Notes: a model not told the origin generated them from the sequence alone. DNA of 64,000 nucleotides from DASRJJ01 sp050730855 (GCA_050730855.1 JBOHNU010000001.1:62001-126000); one strand, 5' to 3'. Numbered from the stretch's first letter, positions 36,465 through 44,017 are shown. Made by a program: numbers and translations.

Positions 36465-37452
36465 ACAATTCTTCTATGACATTACGGACATAGCGTTCGT
36501 CATCGTGGTCTTTGCGTATCATAGCGAGCATTACGGCAAAGGCTGTTTCGGCTGGCTTGGCGTATGGGTATGACTGCTTGTATGAAATGAGGTTCTGTTC
36601 AGCACTGTCTAATACGGCAAATGGTGCTTTGGGTAGTTCATCAAATATGTTCTTCCAGTGCCGTAGTAGCACCTTGCGTGATATCTCAGTCTTGAAAAGT
36701 GTACGAAAGGTAATGTCGGTGCTATCAACGCCAATAACTTTTAGTTCTTTGCGTAGTTTAGCAACGCCGTTTAGTCGTATCTCAAAACGAGCGACACTGA
36801 CTGTCTTTTGTTTTTCCAATTCGTCTAATAGGCTCAACTGCGTATAACCGCCTTTTTCATAACTACGCTTTTCGCTGACTTTGTTTTGGCGTAAGTCGGC
36901 AACCTTATCATAGAAGGCAATATCAAGGCTATTAGTGTGTATGTGATAGACGTGTCCGCCGTTCTTGAAGTTAGTGTGCTGAACATCATAACGGCGTGAT
37001 ATGTCGGCTTTACGCAGTATTTCCGTAATAGTTGAAACTGGTGTAAGGTCATCAAATACGATGTTCTTTGAGTAGTCTATTTTGCCTACTTGGGCATTAG
37101 CCAATAAGTGCGGAAATGCCCAAACGCCATAAGTCGTGCGTAGCACTTCCGACAGTTTGGCGATAACGGCTTCAAAGTCGGCGTCCATTAGTTCAGTGAA
37201 GTTGTTACTGAATAGTAGTTTTGGGGCGGAAAACTCAATAGCAAGTTGATACGACTTAATATGCCTACCTTTCGGTCTTTCAGTATAGGTAAGGCGTGGC
37301 TGGTAAATACCCAGTTTCTTATAGGTACTACTTGGGTTGTTGTATGCCACGAAGACACCTTTGGTTGCGTCTACGTTAGTAAATAGCTTGGCTTCCGTTA
37401 CCCATTTCGGTTGATTGCTATAAGTCAAAAGTATTTTTACCGTGTCTATCAT
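36382..37452 (-). CDS. Putative replication initiator (G2P/Rep-like)
   Basis: 356 residues. The pattern H-I-H near residue 169, F-Y-D-K-V-A near 180 and R-F-E-I-R-L-N-G near 222 resembles rolling-circle/filamentous-phage gene II type and plasmid Rep_trans-like initiators. The assignment is by overall layout only; I could not place the catalytic tyrosine. It overlaps spoVG by 35 bp and the recombinase by 83 bp, so the leftward operon is very compact. If correct, the excised circle can replicate. Confidence 0.5.
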   Translation of the reverse strand: MIDTVKILLTYSNQPKWVTEAKLFTNVDATKGVFVAYNNPSSTYKKLGIYQPRLTYTERPKGRHIKSYQLAIEFSAPKLLFSNNFTELMDADFEAVIAKLSEVLRTTYGVWAFPHLLANAQVGKIDYSKNIVFDDLTPVSTITEILRKADISRRYDVQHTNFKNGGHVYHIHTNSLDIAFYDKVADLRQNKVSEKRSYEKGGYTQLSLLDELEKQKTVSVARFEIRLNGVAKLRKELKVIGVDSTDITFRTLFKTEISRKVLLRHWKNIFDELPKAPFAVLDSAEQNLISYKQSYPYAKPAETAFAVMLAMIRKDHDDERYVRNVIEELFGKHTYYRYKRNGRSPQHCSCIRPTTD

Positions 37453-37717
37453 CGCTAGTTCCTTGAAACAGTTCGCTACATTTTTTGAACACGGCGTCTT
37501 CTATCAGCCTGCTAGTTAGTCGGTTGATTGGGTAGTGATAACCAACCGACTTATTACCTACTTGTTTTGTCGGGTAAAGAAGGCGATACGAGCCGTCTAG
37601 TTTGGTATAAACGGCAATAGAATTGAGGTAGATACTGTCGTCTATAACAACACTTGCTATGGCTATCAAGCCGTTGTTCGGCTTGACGGGAGATACGTTG
37701 ACTTCGCTTACGACCAT
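37418..37717 (-). CDS. SpoVG-family DNA-binding protein
   Basis: 99 residues. The SpoVG core is visible: V-S-E-V-N-V-S-P-V, A-I-A-S-V-V-I-D-D-S-I-Y-L near residue 18, L-Y-P-T-K-Q near 47 and H-P-I-N replaced by Y-P-I-N near 61. SpoVG proteins bind nucleic acid and regulate genes in Firmicutes; relatives on plasmids and phages sit next to replication genes, as here. Confidence 0.75.
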   Translation of the reverse strand: MVVSEVNVSPVKPNNGLIAIASVVIDDSIYLNSIAVYTKLDGSYRLLYPTKQVGNKSVGYHYPINRLTSRLIEDAVFKKCSELFQGTSDDRHGKNTFDL

Positions 37718-37860
37718 CGCTTGCGTTGCCTTTCTAAATCTTTCTCAATATCTTTATTTGTCGCCCATTTACAGGCAACGGCAAGACCGTAGGCTAGGCT
37801 GTTAGCCCATCGGCTCAAATGAAAACTTACTACCGCTATTGTGTGATAAAACACCTTCAC
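37708..37860 (-). CDS. 50-residue small protein
   Basis: A GTG start at 37860 with GAAAGGAAAC upstream opens a frame of 50 codons. The first half is hydrophobic and aromatic (about residues 4-30) and the second half strongly charged with R-Q-R-K-R-W near the end, like small membrane-associated phage or plasmid peptides. It overlaps the 70-residue gene by 59 bp and the SpoVG gene start by 10 bp. Translation is unproven. Confidence 0.35.
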   Translation of the reverse strand: MKVFYHTIAVVSFHLSRWANSLAYGLAVACKWATNKDIEKDLERQRKRWS

Positions 37861-38014
37861 TACTTTGTTTCCTTTCGTTACTTTTGTTGGTCATATCGGC
37901 TTCCAAAAGAGCGTCAAGAAACTTGGCGAGTTGAAATTGCTCGTCTTCGTCTAATACCAATTCAGGCTCGTCAATGACGGCTATATTTGGCTTTGGCTCT
38001 ATTTGGTTGTCCAT
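37802..38014 (-). CDS. Small acidic unknown protein
   Basis: 70 residues, acidic in the first half (E-L-V-L-D-E-D-E-Q-F) with one probable helix, polar in the second half. No recognised domain. It is the first gene of the leftward operon that runs to the recombinase. A perfect 6-bp inverted repeat (38012-38017 with 38021-38026) covers its start codon and may be an operator or a structure that limits translation. Confidence 0.45.
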   Translation of the reverse strand: MDNQIEPKPNIAVIDEPELVLDEDEQFQLAKFLDALLEADMTNKSNERKQSSEGVLSHNSGSKFSFEPMG

Positions 38015-38050
38015 ACTTCCAGTATGCGAAAGTAGGTGTCCGCAGACGTC

Positions 38051-38800
38051 TTACAGAGGTAATTCTACGTACTTGGTATTGAACCAGAGTTTTTTATCAA
38101 CAAAATCAAATAACTTTTCAACGCCTGTTTCTTTATCAACAAGTTTGTTCAGCGAAGCAACTTTGTTATAGAAAGCCTTCTTGTCAGTAGTACCTAGAAG
38201 TTCCATAATGTCGCCTTTTTCAACAGGGCGTCTTACGGGGCGTCCGTCCCAAAACAACTTCTTACAAATAATTTCATTATCACTGTCGGCAACAAGCCGT
38301 ATCTGGGTATTAGCAAACGTGATAATCCGTTTTTTACGGTCATAACGAGGCTCAATCAGTTTCATCAAATCTCTATTTTGTGTCTGTTGGCTTTGGGCTT
38401 GAAGTAGCTGTTCTAATAAAGCCGTCTGTTTAATTTGGTTATCAACCATAGTTGTATCTGGCGTAAAGTCTATGTCATCAAAGTTTGGCTGATAGGTTTC
38501 AATTGTTGGTAGCGACAAGTTTGGCATAGACAACGCTGGCGACTTTGGAATATCTGGCATAAGGGAGCGTATATCTGGTATTGAAACGCCCTTTACCATA
38601 CTAGCCAGTTGGGAGCTTATACCCTTCGTGGCTTCTCTAATACTGCCATTTGCTTGTGTAAGCGTTCTTTGTTGCGAAGGGGTAAGAGTAGCGGGGTCTT
38701 GCTTGGAAAGTTTTTGCCACTCGCCAACAGACAGCCCCTTACTGTATTTTGGGTCGTCTAGGTTCAATGAAACTTTTTTACTACTTTTGTCATCTGCCAT
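38051..38800 (-). CDS. Unknown protein of the mobile element
   Basis: 249 residues. The middle (about 75-110) is rich in Pro, Ser and Ile with a loose S-x-P-N-L-S-L-P repeat; the C-terminal 100 residues look globular with K-K-R-I-I-T-F and W-D-G-R-P-V-R-R. No family was recognised. The start at 38800 is preferred to upstream codons because those would overlap the divergent HTH gene. The ribosome site is weak. Confidence 0.55.
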   Translation of the reverse strand: MADDKSSKKVSLNLDDPKYSKGLSVGEWQKLSKQDPATLTPSQQRTLTQANGSIREATKGISSQLASMVKGVSIPDIRSLMPDIPKSPALSMPNLSLPTIETYQPNFDDIDFTPDTTMVDNQIKQTALLEQLLQAQSQQTQNRDLMKLIEPRYDRKKRIITFANTQIRLVADSDNEIICKKLFWDGRPVRRPVEKGDIMELLGTTDKKAFYNKVASLNKLVDKETGVEKLFDFVDKKLWFNTKYVELPL

Positions 38801-38825
38801 TTCGCTACATCTTTTCCTAATACTT

Positions 38826-38837
38826 CCAAGTACTTGG
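38826..38837. promoter_or_regulatory. Palindromic operator candidate CCAAGTACTTGG
   Basis: A perfect 12-bp palindrome lies in the 61-bp divergent gap between the 249-residue protein and the excisionase-like HTH gene. It is suited to a dimeric regulator, perhaps the HTH protein itself. Confidence 0.45.
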
Positions 38838-38861
38838 TACTTATTATATGATATTAGTAGT

Positions 38862-39050
38862 ATGAACGCTAAAAATGATGAACCCGAATATCTGACACTT
38901 GCCCAAGCAAGCAAGTTCCTACAAGTCAGTCAGCCAACGCTTCGTAATTGGGACAGAAACGGCACATTGAAGGCGTTCCGTCTAGGGACACGCAAGGCAA
39001 TGCGATATAAAAAAGCCGATTTGATAAAGTTTATTGAGGGCAAGAAATGA
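38862..39050 (+). CDS. Excisionase/MerR-type HTH protein
   Basis: 62 residues forming one winged-HTH of the HTH_17/excisionase type: Y-L-T-L-A-Q-A-S-K-F-L near residue 9, S-Q-P-T-L-R-N-W near 22, R-Y-K-K-A-D-L near 48. It may act as the recombination directionality factor or as a regulator of the element. The ATG at 38862 is used; the frame is open far upstream without other support. Its stop overlaps the next start by 4 bp. Confidence 0.75.
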   Translation: MNAKNDEPEYLTLAQASKFLQVSQPTLRNWDRNGTLKAFRLGTRKAMRYKKADLIKFIEGKK

Positions 39051-39985
39051 AAGCATTTGTCTTTGACCCGCTTTGGAATACGCTTATAACTGATGAGTTG
39101 AAGGCTCAAATTGCTAGTAGCGGACTTGAAGTTATAGTAACGACAGATATAGCACCGCTTTCTGCCAACAAAGAACTGTTTGATGGAAGTGATGAGCGGA
39201 TTTTGTGTATCAACCCAGACTACGTTAGTTGGAAGCTATCAGCCGATGATTATAAAGACATACCCAACCTGAAAGGTATATTTGGTTCGGCAACTTCATT
39301 TTCTTGGATTGACGCTAGTTACGCCAATGCAAATAACATACCGATTTGTAATATACGTAATTTCTCAACGCAAGCAGTTGCGGAGTGGGCAATCACAATG
39401 CTATTCAACCTAGCCCGACAGACGCCACGACTTATCAAAGATGGCTTTCCGTTAGATTTTGACAAAGACTTTATGAAGTATCGGGGTATTGAACTACGTG
39501 GCAAGACGGCAGGTATAGTCGGCTTGGGTCATAACGGCGAAGCCATAGCCGAACGCTTGAAGGGGCTTGGTCTAAATGTAGTGTATTGGTCAAAGAATAC
39601 ACGTAATGACAACTACAAATACAGCGAACTAGAAGATATTTTTACAAATGCAGATGTGATAATTCCTACCTTTGCACATAACGAAGAAACAGACGCAATT
39701 ATAACTGACGAGCTATTAGGTAAAACCAAGCCGTCCGCAATAGTCGTTGATATTATTGAGTTAGAGAACAAAGATAAAATCATTGAAATGGTCAAAGATG
39801 GCAAACTCTTTGGCTATGGCTTTGAAGCAAAGCCTAAAAGTTTCGCAGAATACGAAGGAAATATCTGGTCTGTACCTGCCTATGCGTGGGTAACTGACGG
39901 TTCAATGAACAATTCTATGACTAAATTGGTTGAAAATATGGTCAACGCCGTTAGTGGCAATTTTCCAAATAGGGTAAACCAATAA
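39047..39985 (+). CDS. D-isomer-specific 2-hydroxyacid dehydrogenase
   Basis: 312 residues. The NAD-binding domain has G-L-G-H-N-G-E-A near residue 163. The usual catalytic Arg-Glu-His set is not clear: the expected arginine position reads D-I-I-E-L-E near 243 and the histidine near the C-terminus is replaced in V-P-A-Y-A-W. It is therefore a divergent family member and may not have the standard activity. It is cargo of the integrated element, coupled to the HTH gene. Confidence 0.75.
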   Translation: MKAFVFDPLWNTLITDELKAQIASSGLEVIVTTDIAPLSANKELFDGSDERILCINPDYVSWKLSADDYKDIPNLKGIFGSATSFSWIDASYANANNIPICNIRNFSTQAVAEWAITMLFNLARQTPRLIKDGFPLDFDKDFMKYRGIELRGKTAGIVGLGHNGEAIAERLKGLGLNVVYWSKNTRNDNYKYSELEDIFTNADVIIPTFAHNEETDAIITDELLGKTKPSAIVVDIIELENKDKIIEMVKDGKLFGYGFEAKPKSFAEYEGNIWSVPAYAWVTDGSMNNSMTKLVENMVNAVSGNFPNRVNQ

Positions 39986-39993
39986 ACCAACAC

Positions 39994-40230
39994 TTATAAA
40001 CCAGTAAAGAAGTCCGCAACACTTACATCTAACTGCTTTGCCAATACGAACAAGGTAGACAGTTTCGGGCTTCTACGCCCCTGTTCAATATAGCCAATAG
40101 AAACTCTGTCCAAGTCGGACAGATACGCAAGTTTTTCCTGCGAGTAACCTTTGGCTTCACGAAGTTCTTGTATCCTGCGACCAAGTTTTATAGTGAAGGC
40201 GTCAAATGCTTTTTTAGTGTATGCCATCAT
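39994..40230 (-). CDS. XRE-family HTH regulator
   Basis: 78 residues, a single XRE/Cro HTH (L-G-R-R-I-Q-E-L-R near residue 16, Y-S-Q-E-K-L-A near 29, I-E-Q-G-R-R-S-P near 48). The size and position next to a methyltransferase gene resemble the controller (C) proteins of restriction-modification systems. Two copies of an inverted repeat, CTAAC-N5-GTTAG, lie in the divergent gap and are probable binding sites. It is a close paralogue of the protein at 42856. Confidence 0.85.
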   Translation of the reverse strand: MMAYTKKAFDAFTIKLGRRIQELREAKGYSQEKLAYLSDLDRVSIGYIEQGRRSPKLSTLFVLAKQLDVSVADFFTGL

Positions 40231-40264
40231 ACTCTATTTTCGTTGTCAAAAGTGCTAAACACTA

Positions 40265-40279
40265 CTAACAGAGAGTTAG
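40265..40279. promoter_or_regulatory. XRE operator candidate 1
   Basis: CTAAC-AGAGA-GTTAG, a perfect 5-bp inverted repeat 35 bp from the XRE start. The same spacing and half-sites recur at 40322-40338. Confidence 0.6.
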
Positions 40280-40321
40280 CAAAACTACTTATAATTTGTT
40301 ATATTTGATAACAGATGGTTT

Positions 40322-40338
40322 GCTAACAAAGTGTTAGC
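40322..40338. promoter_or_regulatory. XRE operator candidate 2
   Basis: GCTAAC-AAAGT-GTTAGC, a perfect 6-bp inverted repeat 23 bp before the methyltransferase start. Together with the site at 40265 it frames the divergent promoters, as expected for autoregulation by a C-protein-like repressor. Confidence 0.6.
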
Positions 40339-40360
40339 ACATATAAGGAAGTAACAACAA

Positions 40361-42181
40361 ATGGCACAAAAAGGCAGATATACTGAATTACCGAATAAAA
40401 TTGGCTTGTATAGCACAAGCAAGGGCAGTTTTATAAAGAACGACAATGATGTTGTTTTGAGCTTTCCTTTCAAGGACGCTGTACTAGAAGCAGGTATGAG
40501 TAAAGAAGATGTAGGGCGTGATGAACGCTTCTTACATCAGGAACTAGACAGCAAAGATATTGACACACTTGAAGAACCGAAGGTACTTACTGACTTTCGC
40601 TATGTTGATAAAGACGGCGAAAAACCGCTGACTGCGAGTAGTGATGTTTCGTTCTTTGACGAAGATGGCAAGCTAACGCAAAACTTGCTGATAAAAGGTA
40701 ACAACTTACTGGCACTATACACTTTGCGTGAGAAGTTAGCAGGTAAGGTAAAGTTCATCTACATTGACCCGCCCTACAACACACGCACAGACGCCAATAC
40801 GTTTGCCTATAACAATAACTTCAATCACAGTTCGTGGCTTACGTTTATGCGTAATAGGCTTGAAGTTGCCAAAGAGTTGCTTACCGAAGACGGTATGATT
40901 TTTATAGACATTGACCACTACGAACTGTTTTACTTGGGCGTTTTGGCTGATGAGATTTTTGGTTATGAAAACAGGCTTGGTGTACTTGCTGTCGTTCATA
41001 ACCTCAAAGGGCGATACAATGAGTTTTTCTCGCCTGCCCACGAAAATAAAATTGTATATGCAAAAAATGCTCAATATGCAAAAATCAAAGACTTCAACTT
41101 TGATAATTCAAGCAGTTACCCTCGTGAAGATGAGATAGGCAAATACAAGAGCATACCCTTACAACGTAGTGGCGATGGCTCACGGCGAGAAGACCGACCA
41201 AATCTTTTCTACCCTGTATATTACAGCCCAAGCACAAAAGAAGTGTCTATCGCAAAAATTGAAAACGGCGTTGAAATGTTACCGATTGACAGTAACGGTA
41301 TTGAACGAAGGTGGCGTTGGGGTAGAGATACACTTATGGAAAAGTGGAAGACCGAAACAGAGGTCAAGCAGGTCAATGGCGAATACAAGATATACACCAA
41401 ACTTCGCATAAAGGGCGAGCGACCAAAATCATTATGGTTTAGACCCGAATACTCTGGAACGACTGGAACTAGCGACTTAAAAGACTTGATGGGCGACAAA
41501 GTGTTTAGTTACCCGAAGTCAGTTGCTATGGTAAAGGACAGTATACAAATCAGCACCGAAGCTGATGACTTAATGAAAGAGCAGCAAGCTGCCTGGGATA
41601 AGCTGCGTGAAAAACACGAAGCTGAACACGCAAAATTTATGCTGGACTTTGAGCAAAAGATGGAAAAATTTGACCGTGACCTTGAAGGAGCAAGAAAAAT
41701 TGCAAGAGAAACTATGTCTAAGATAGTTGTCCTGGCGACGACCATCATTGGCTTTTCGGTAACGGTGCTTTCCATAGAGCAACTAAACCTACAAATTAAC
41801 GAGCGTGGTCTAAGGATGGCTTGGCTGCTCCTGACTGCAACTATCGCTTTGGGTCTGCTTATTCCGTACCTTGAAGGACGCTCAAAGTATGTAATCTACT
41901 GGCGTGGCTTACAACATCAGGAATGGGAAGGGAAACTTAGCTTTTGGGAAAGAATAAAGGTTGCGGGCATCGTCGCATACTCACTTCTAGTAGGACCACG
42001 AAACCTAATCTACTGCAAAATATACAAGGATGAAGCAGTAAAAAAGAAAAACGCTCGTAAGAATGGCTTGGTTATTCACTACACAAATAAGGTTGTTAAC
42101 CTGATGCTATTTACCGAGCTGCTTTTCATAGTTATATTCGTTGCCGCCCTTGCAGTCTTGCTATATAGCGTTACGCTTTAG
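40361..42181 (+). CDS. Truncated Mod-type DNA methyltransferase fused to a coiled-coil membrane domain
   Basis: 606 residues in two unlike parts. Residues 1 to about 397 match the front of a beta-class adenine methyltransferase (type III Mod/YhdJ-like): G-N-N-L-L-A-L near 113, the catalytic motif I-D-P-P-Y-N near 131 and L-T-E-D-G-M-I-F-I near 171. In this class the SAM-binding F-x-G-x-G-T motif lies further downstream, and here it is missing. From about residue 398 (nt 41552) the protein becomes a charged coiled coil (about 405-450) followed by four hydrophobic segments (about 452-472, 482-502, 535-550 and 580-602). Methylation activity is unlikely. An in-frame deletion joining two genes is the simplest origin. 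Confidence 0.7.
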   Translation: MAQKGRYTELPNKIGLYSTSKGSFIKNDNDVVLSFPFKDAVLEAGMSKEDVGRDERFLHQELDSKDIDTLEEPKVLTDFRYVDKDGEKPLTASSDVSFFDEDGKLTQNLLIKGNNLLALYTLREKLAGKVKFIYIDPPYNTRTDANTFAYNNNFNHSSWLTFMRNRLEVAKELLTEDGMIFIDIDHYELFYLGVLADEIFGYENRLGVLAVVHNLKGRYNEFFSPAHENKIVYAKNAQYAKIKDFNFDNSSSYPREDEIGKYKSIPLQRSGDGSRREDRPNLFYPVYYSPSTKEVSIAKIENGVEMLPIDSNGIERRWRWGRDTLMEKWKTETEVKQVNGEYKIYTKLRIKGERPKSLWFRPEYSGTTGTSDLKDLMGDKVFSYPKSVAMVKDSIQISTEADDLMKEQQAAWDKLREKHEAEHAKFMLDFEQKMEKFDRDLEGARKIARETMSKIVVLATTIIGFSVTVLSIEQLNLQINERGLRMAWLLLTATIALGLLIPYLEGRSKYVIYWRGLQHQEWEGKLSFWERIKVAGIVAYSLLVGPRNLIYCKIYKDEAVKKKNARKNGLVIHYTNKVVNLMLFTELLFIVIFVAALAVLLYSVTL

Positions 42182-42209
42182 CTGCAAAAAAAACGCTTGT
42201 CAGATATGA

Positions 42210-42255
42210 GCCGAAAAAATTCGGCATTGTATAGGGGGAGGGCGACTACCCCCTA
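42210..42255. terminator. Two hairpins between convergent genes
   Basis: GCCGAA-AAAA-TTCGGC (42210-42225) and TAGGGGG/CCCCCTA (42232-42238 with 42249-42255) lie between the fusion protein and the convergent Ltp gene. They probably terminate transcription from both sides. Confidence 0.5.
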
Positions 42256-42756
42256 GTCGTTGAGGTGTGCGATAGCGTAATCTGCTTCTGCTGCTGTGAA
42301 TTGACCGCCGTGTTCAGATACTAACTGGTCACGAACACCAGCTGGCGACAGGTGCAAATCATTTTGGTAGGTTTTGGCTTGGGCAAGAGCATTGGCATTC
42401 CAGTCAGCTTTGACATTATCTATAGCGTATTGGGCTGCTTCTGGCTTAAATTTGCCGCCATACTCGGACACCAATTGGTCGTATACCCCTTTCTTAGATA
42501 GGTGTAAATCATTAGCGTAAGTAGTAGCTTGTGCGAGTGCTGATTTGTACTCGGCTGGCACTTTTGGTTCTTCTTTAGCAGGTGGCTTACTTTCAGCGGT
42601 CTGGGTAGTTTCACTATTTGTCGGGGTATTGCTAGTTGAGGTTTTTGTATCAGTACCGCCGCTTGCTGCACTTACTATGATTATCAGTAGAATAAAGCCG
42701 AGTATTCCTGATAATACCTTGTGCTTCTTAAACCAATTTTGCTTCTTTTCTGCCAT
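42253..42756 (-). CDS. Ltp-family superinfection-exclusion-like protein
   Basis: 167 residues. One N-terminal membrane helix (about 15-31), a Ser/Thr/Pro-rich linker (about 33-68), then two tandem Ltp-type repeats of about 45 residues, each with A-L-A-Q-A-x-x-Y-x-N-D-L-H-L-S and D-Q-L-V-S-E-x-G-G near its middle. In lactic acid bacteria, Ltp proteins carried by prophages block DNA entry of related phages. Here it would protect the host of the element; the lipobox of the classic form is replaced by a membrane helix. Confidence 0.82.
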   Translation of the reverse strand: MAEKKQNWFKKHKVLSGILGFILLIIIVSAASGGTDTKTSTSNTPTNSETTQTAESKPPAKEEPKVPAEYKSALAQATTYANDLHLSKKGVYDQLVSEYGGKFKPEAAQYAIDNVKADWNANALAQAKTYQNDLHLSPAGVRDQLVSEHGGQFTAAEADYAIAHLND

Positions 42757-42855
42757 CGTATAAACCCTTCATTACATTTTAAGTTGGTAACATTATATAC
42801 CACTTGCTTACATTTGTCAGTGGTTACTTACAATTGTAATCAATACGCTAAAGAT

Positions 42856-43083
42856 GTGAAAGCATCATCTATTGACCACATTTACACCGAGCTTGGCAAA
42901 CACATTATTAAAGCACGGAATAACAAGGGTATGAGCCAAGAAAAGCTAGCAACTAACAGCGGCATTGACCGTTCACATATGGGCTTTATTGAGCAAGGTC
43001 GTCGCAAACCAACGTTATCCACGCTCTTTAAGATTGCTAAATCGCTAGATATTTCGTTGGAACAACTGTTCAAGGGACTATAG
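42856..43083 (+). CDS. Second XRE-family HTH regulator
   Basis: 75 residues from a GTG; the frame is open upstream but similarity starts here. The HTH is closely related to that at 39994 (shared I-E-Q-G-R-R-x-P and T-L-F-x-I/L-A-K-x-L-D-x-S). It is divergent from the Ltp gene and may regulate it. Its stop lies 9 bp from the stop of the displaced recombinase tail on the other strand, so the excised circle would have these two genes end to end. Confidence 0.8.
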   Translation: MKASSIDHIYTELGKHIIKARNNKGMSQEKLATNSGIDRSHMGFIEQGRRKPTLSTLFKIAKSLDISLEQLFKGL

Positions 43084-43092
43084 CTTAGTCCG

Positions 43093-43219
43093 CTAAACAG
43101 TAGCACCAGCCAATAAACTGCCCCGTAACCTTAGTCGTTTAGCCAAATCTTTTAGATAACCGCCATCAACTTGGTATTCCAAAGACAGGTTGCTGATTGA
43201 GTGGTGTAGGGGGAGCCAA
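43093..43219 (-). other. Displaced 3' end of the recombinase gene
   Basis: Read on the minus strand from the attR core, this stretch is open for 41 codons in exactly the frame in which the recombinase crosses the attL core. It starts W-L-P-L-H-H-S-I-S-N and ends L-L-A-G-A-T-V at a TAG (43093-43095). In the excised circle the recombinase would be 546 residues and end here. In the integrated state this piece has no start codon and is not expressed. Confidence 0.7.
43212..43219 (+). repeat. Attachment core, attR copy
   Basis: GGAGCCAA, identical to the 3' end of tRNA-Asn at 34943-34950. Host-like sequence resumes immediately to the right. Confidence 0.75.
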
Positions 43220-43257
43220 GCATAAGTACTTTTCAAAAACAGAGTATTTTTGTTTGA

Positions 43258-43263
43258 TATAAT
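43258..43263 (+). promoter_or_regulatory. -10 box of a leaderless promoter
   Basis: A perfect TATAAT ends exactly 6 nt before the ATG at 43270. Confidence 0.6.
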
Positions 43264-43269
43264 ACAATC

Positions 43270-43479
43270 ATGCAGAAGATAGCCACACGAGTTTTTATTT
43301 ATGCTTCTGTCACTTTCGGAATTATCGGGATGCTGGTAGTCCTCACAGCTTCAGGTCCAGACAAGCCAGACTCCAACCTAAGCGAAATACTTATAAGACT
43401 TCTTTTTCTAAACGTGTTCATCATCCTGCCTGCGTTTGCGCTAAGCATTGCCGGTAAATATCTGAATGGCAAATCTTAG
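43270..43479 (+). CDS. Small two-helix membrane protein
   Basis: 69 residues with helices at about 7-26 and 42-60 and a short acidic loop between them. No family recognised. It is leaderless by its promoter and overlaps the next gene by 14 bp. It is the first host gene to the right of the integrated element. Confidence 0.6.
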   Translation: MQKIATRVFIYASVTFGIIGMLVVLTASGPDKPDSNLSEILIRLLFLNVFIILPAFALSIAGKYLNGKS

Positions 43480-43960
43480 AATGTTGGCTCGACTATTCAA
43501 TATCTTAAGGTATGTGTTGGGTGGGGGCGGTTTGTATATCGCTTTGACTCAGCTTAACTCTGATGTGAGTCATGCTGTTGCCACGGCTACGCTTACGGCC
43601 GTCGGTTTTGTTGGTGTGCTAAGTTTTGTAAGTCATGTGTTCTTGCACGCGCAAGACGCCAAACAAATCGGGTTCCGAGCAAATGCCCCCAGCTTCCAGT
43701 TTGAAGTCGGTTTTGCCAACCTAGCATTTGGCGTGGTCGCGCTTATCAGCTACTTCGCCCAATGGGGACTGCGGACTAACACCGCTCTTCTTTTGGCTTA
43801 TGCCTTGTATCTTTTACAGGCAGCCATTTTACATGCCTACACCGCTCGGGCGAGCAAGAAAACTCGTAAAGCCAACTTAACCAGGGCGGGACTAACGTTC
43901 GTTTTTAGTGGCTTAATGCTCTATGTTGCGGTGCAAGCTCTGCGCTCAGCGCAATTTTAG
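43466..43960 (+). CDS. Membrane protein of unknown function
   Basis: 164 residues with five hydrophobic segments (about 12-28, 36-56, 78-97, 105-122 and 140-158) and short basic loops. No motif recognised. Coupled to the small gene before it by a 14-bp overlap. High GC and codon use like the chromosome confirm that the integrated element has ended. Confidence 0.6.
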   Translation: MANLRMLARLFNILRYVLGGGGLYIALTQLNSDVSHAVATATLTAVGFVGVLSFVSHVFLHAQDAKQIGFRANAPSFQFEVGFANLAFGVVALISYFAQWGLRTNTALLLAYALYLLQAAILHAYTARASKKTRKANLTRAGLTFVFSGLMLYVAVQALRSAQF

Positions 43961-44005
43961 TTCGCAACAATCCACGCACAATTAACAGATGAGAGGTGAT
44001 ACGTG

Positions 44006-44011
44006 GTATGC
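44006..44011 (+). promoter_or_regulatory. -10 box of the ABC-F gene
   Basis: TATGCT ends exactly 6 nt before the GTG at 44018, supporting that GTG as the real start of the ABC-F gene. Confidence 0.5.
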
Positions 44012-44017
44012 TTAGGC

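Larger units (their letters stand above)
34943..43219. mobile_element. Integrated element at tRNA-Asn, about 8.3 kb
   Basis: Bounded by 8-bp direct repeats, clearly more AT-rich than the flanks, and built from mobile-element genes: serine recombinase, Rep-like protein, SpoVG, an excisionase-like HTH protein, two XRE regulators and an Ltp-type superinfection-exclusion protein. Cargo includes a 2-hydroxyacid dehydrogenase and a truncated DNA methyltransferase fused to a membrane domain. No capsid, portal, terminase or conjugation gene is present, so it is a plasmid-like integrative element or a phage satellite. Joining the two ends restores a longer open recombinase gene, which supports these exact boundaries. 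Confidence 0.85.
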
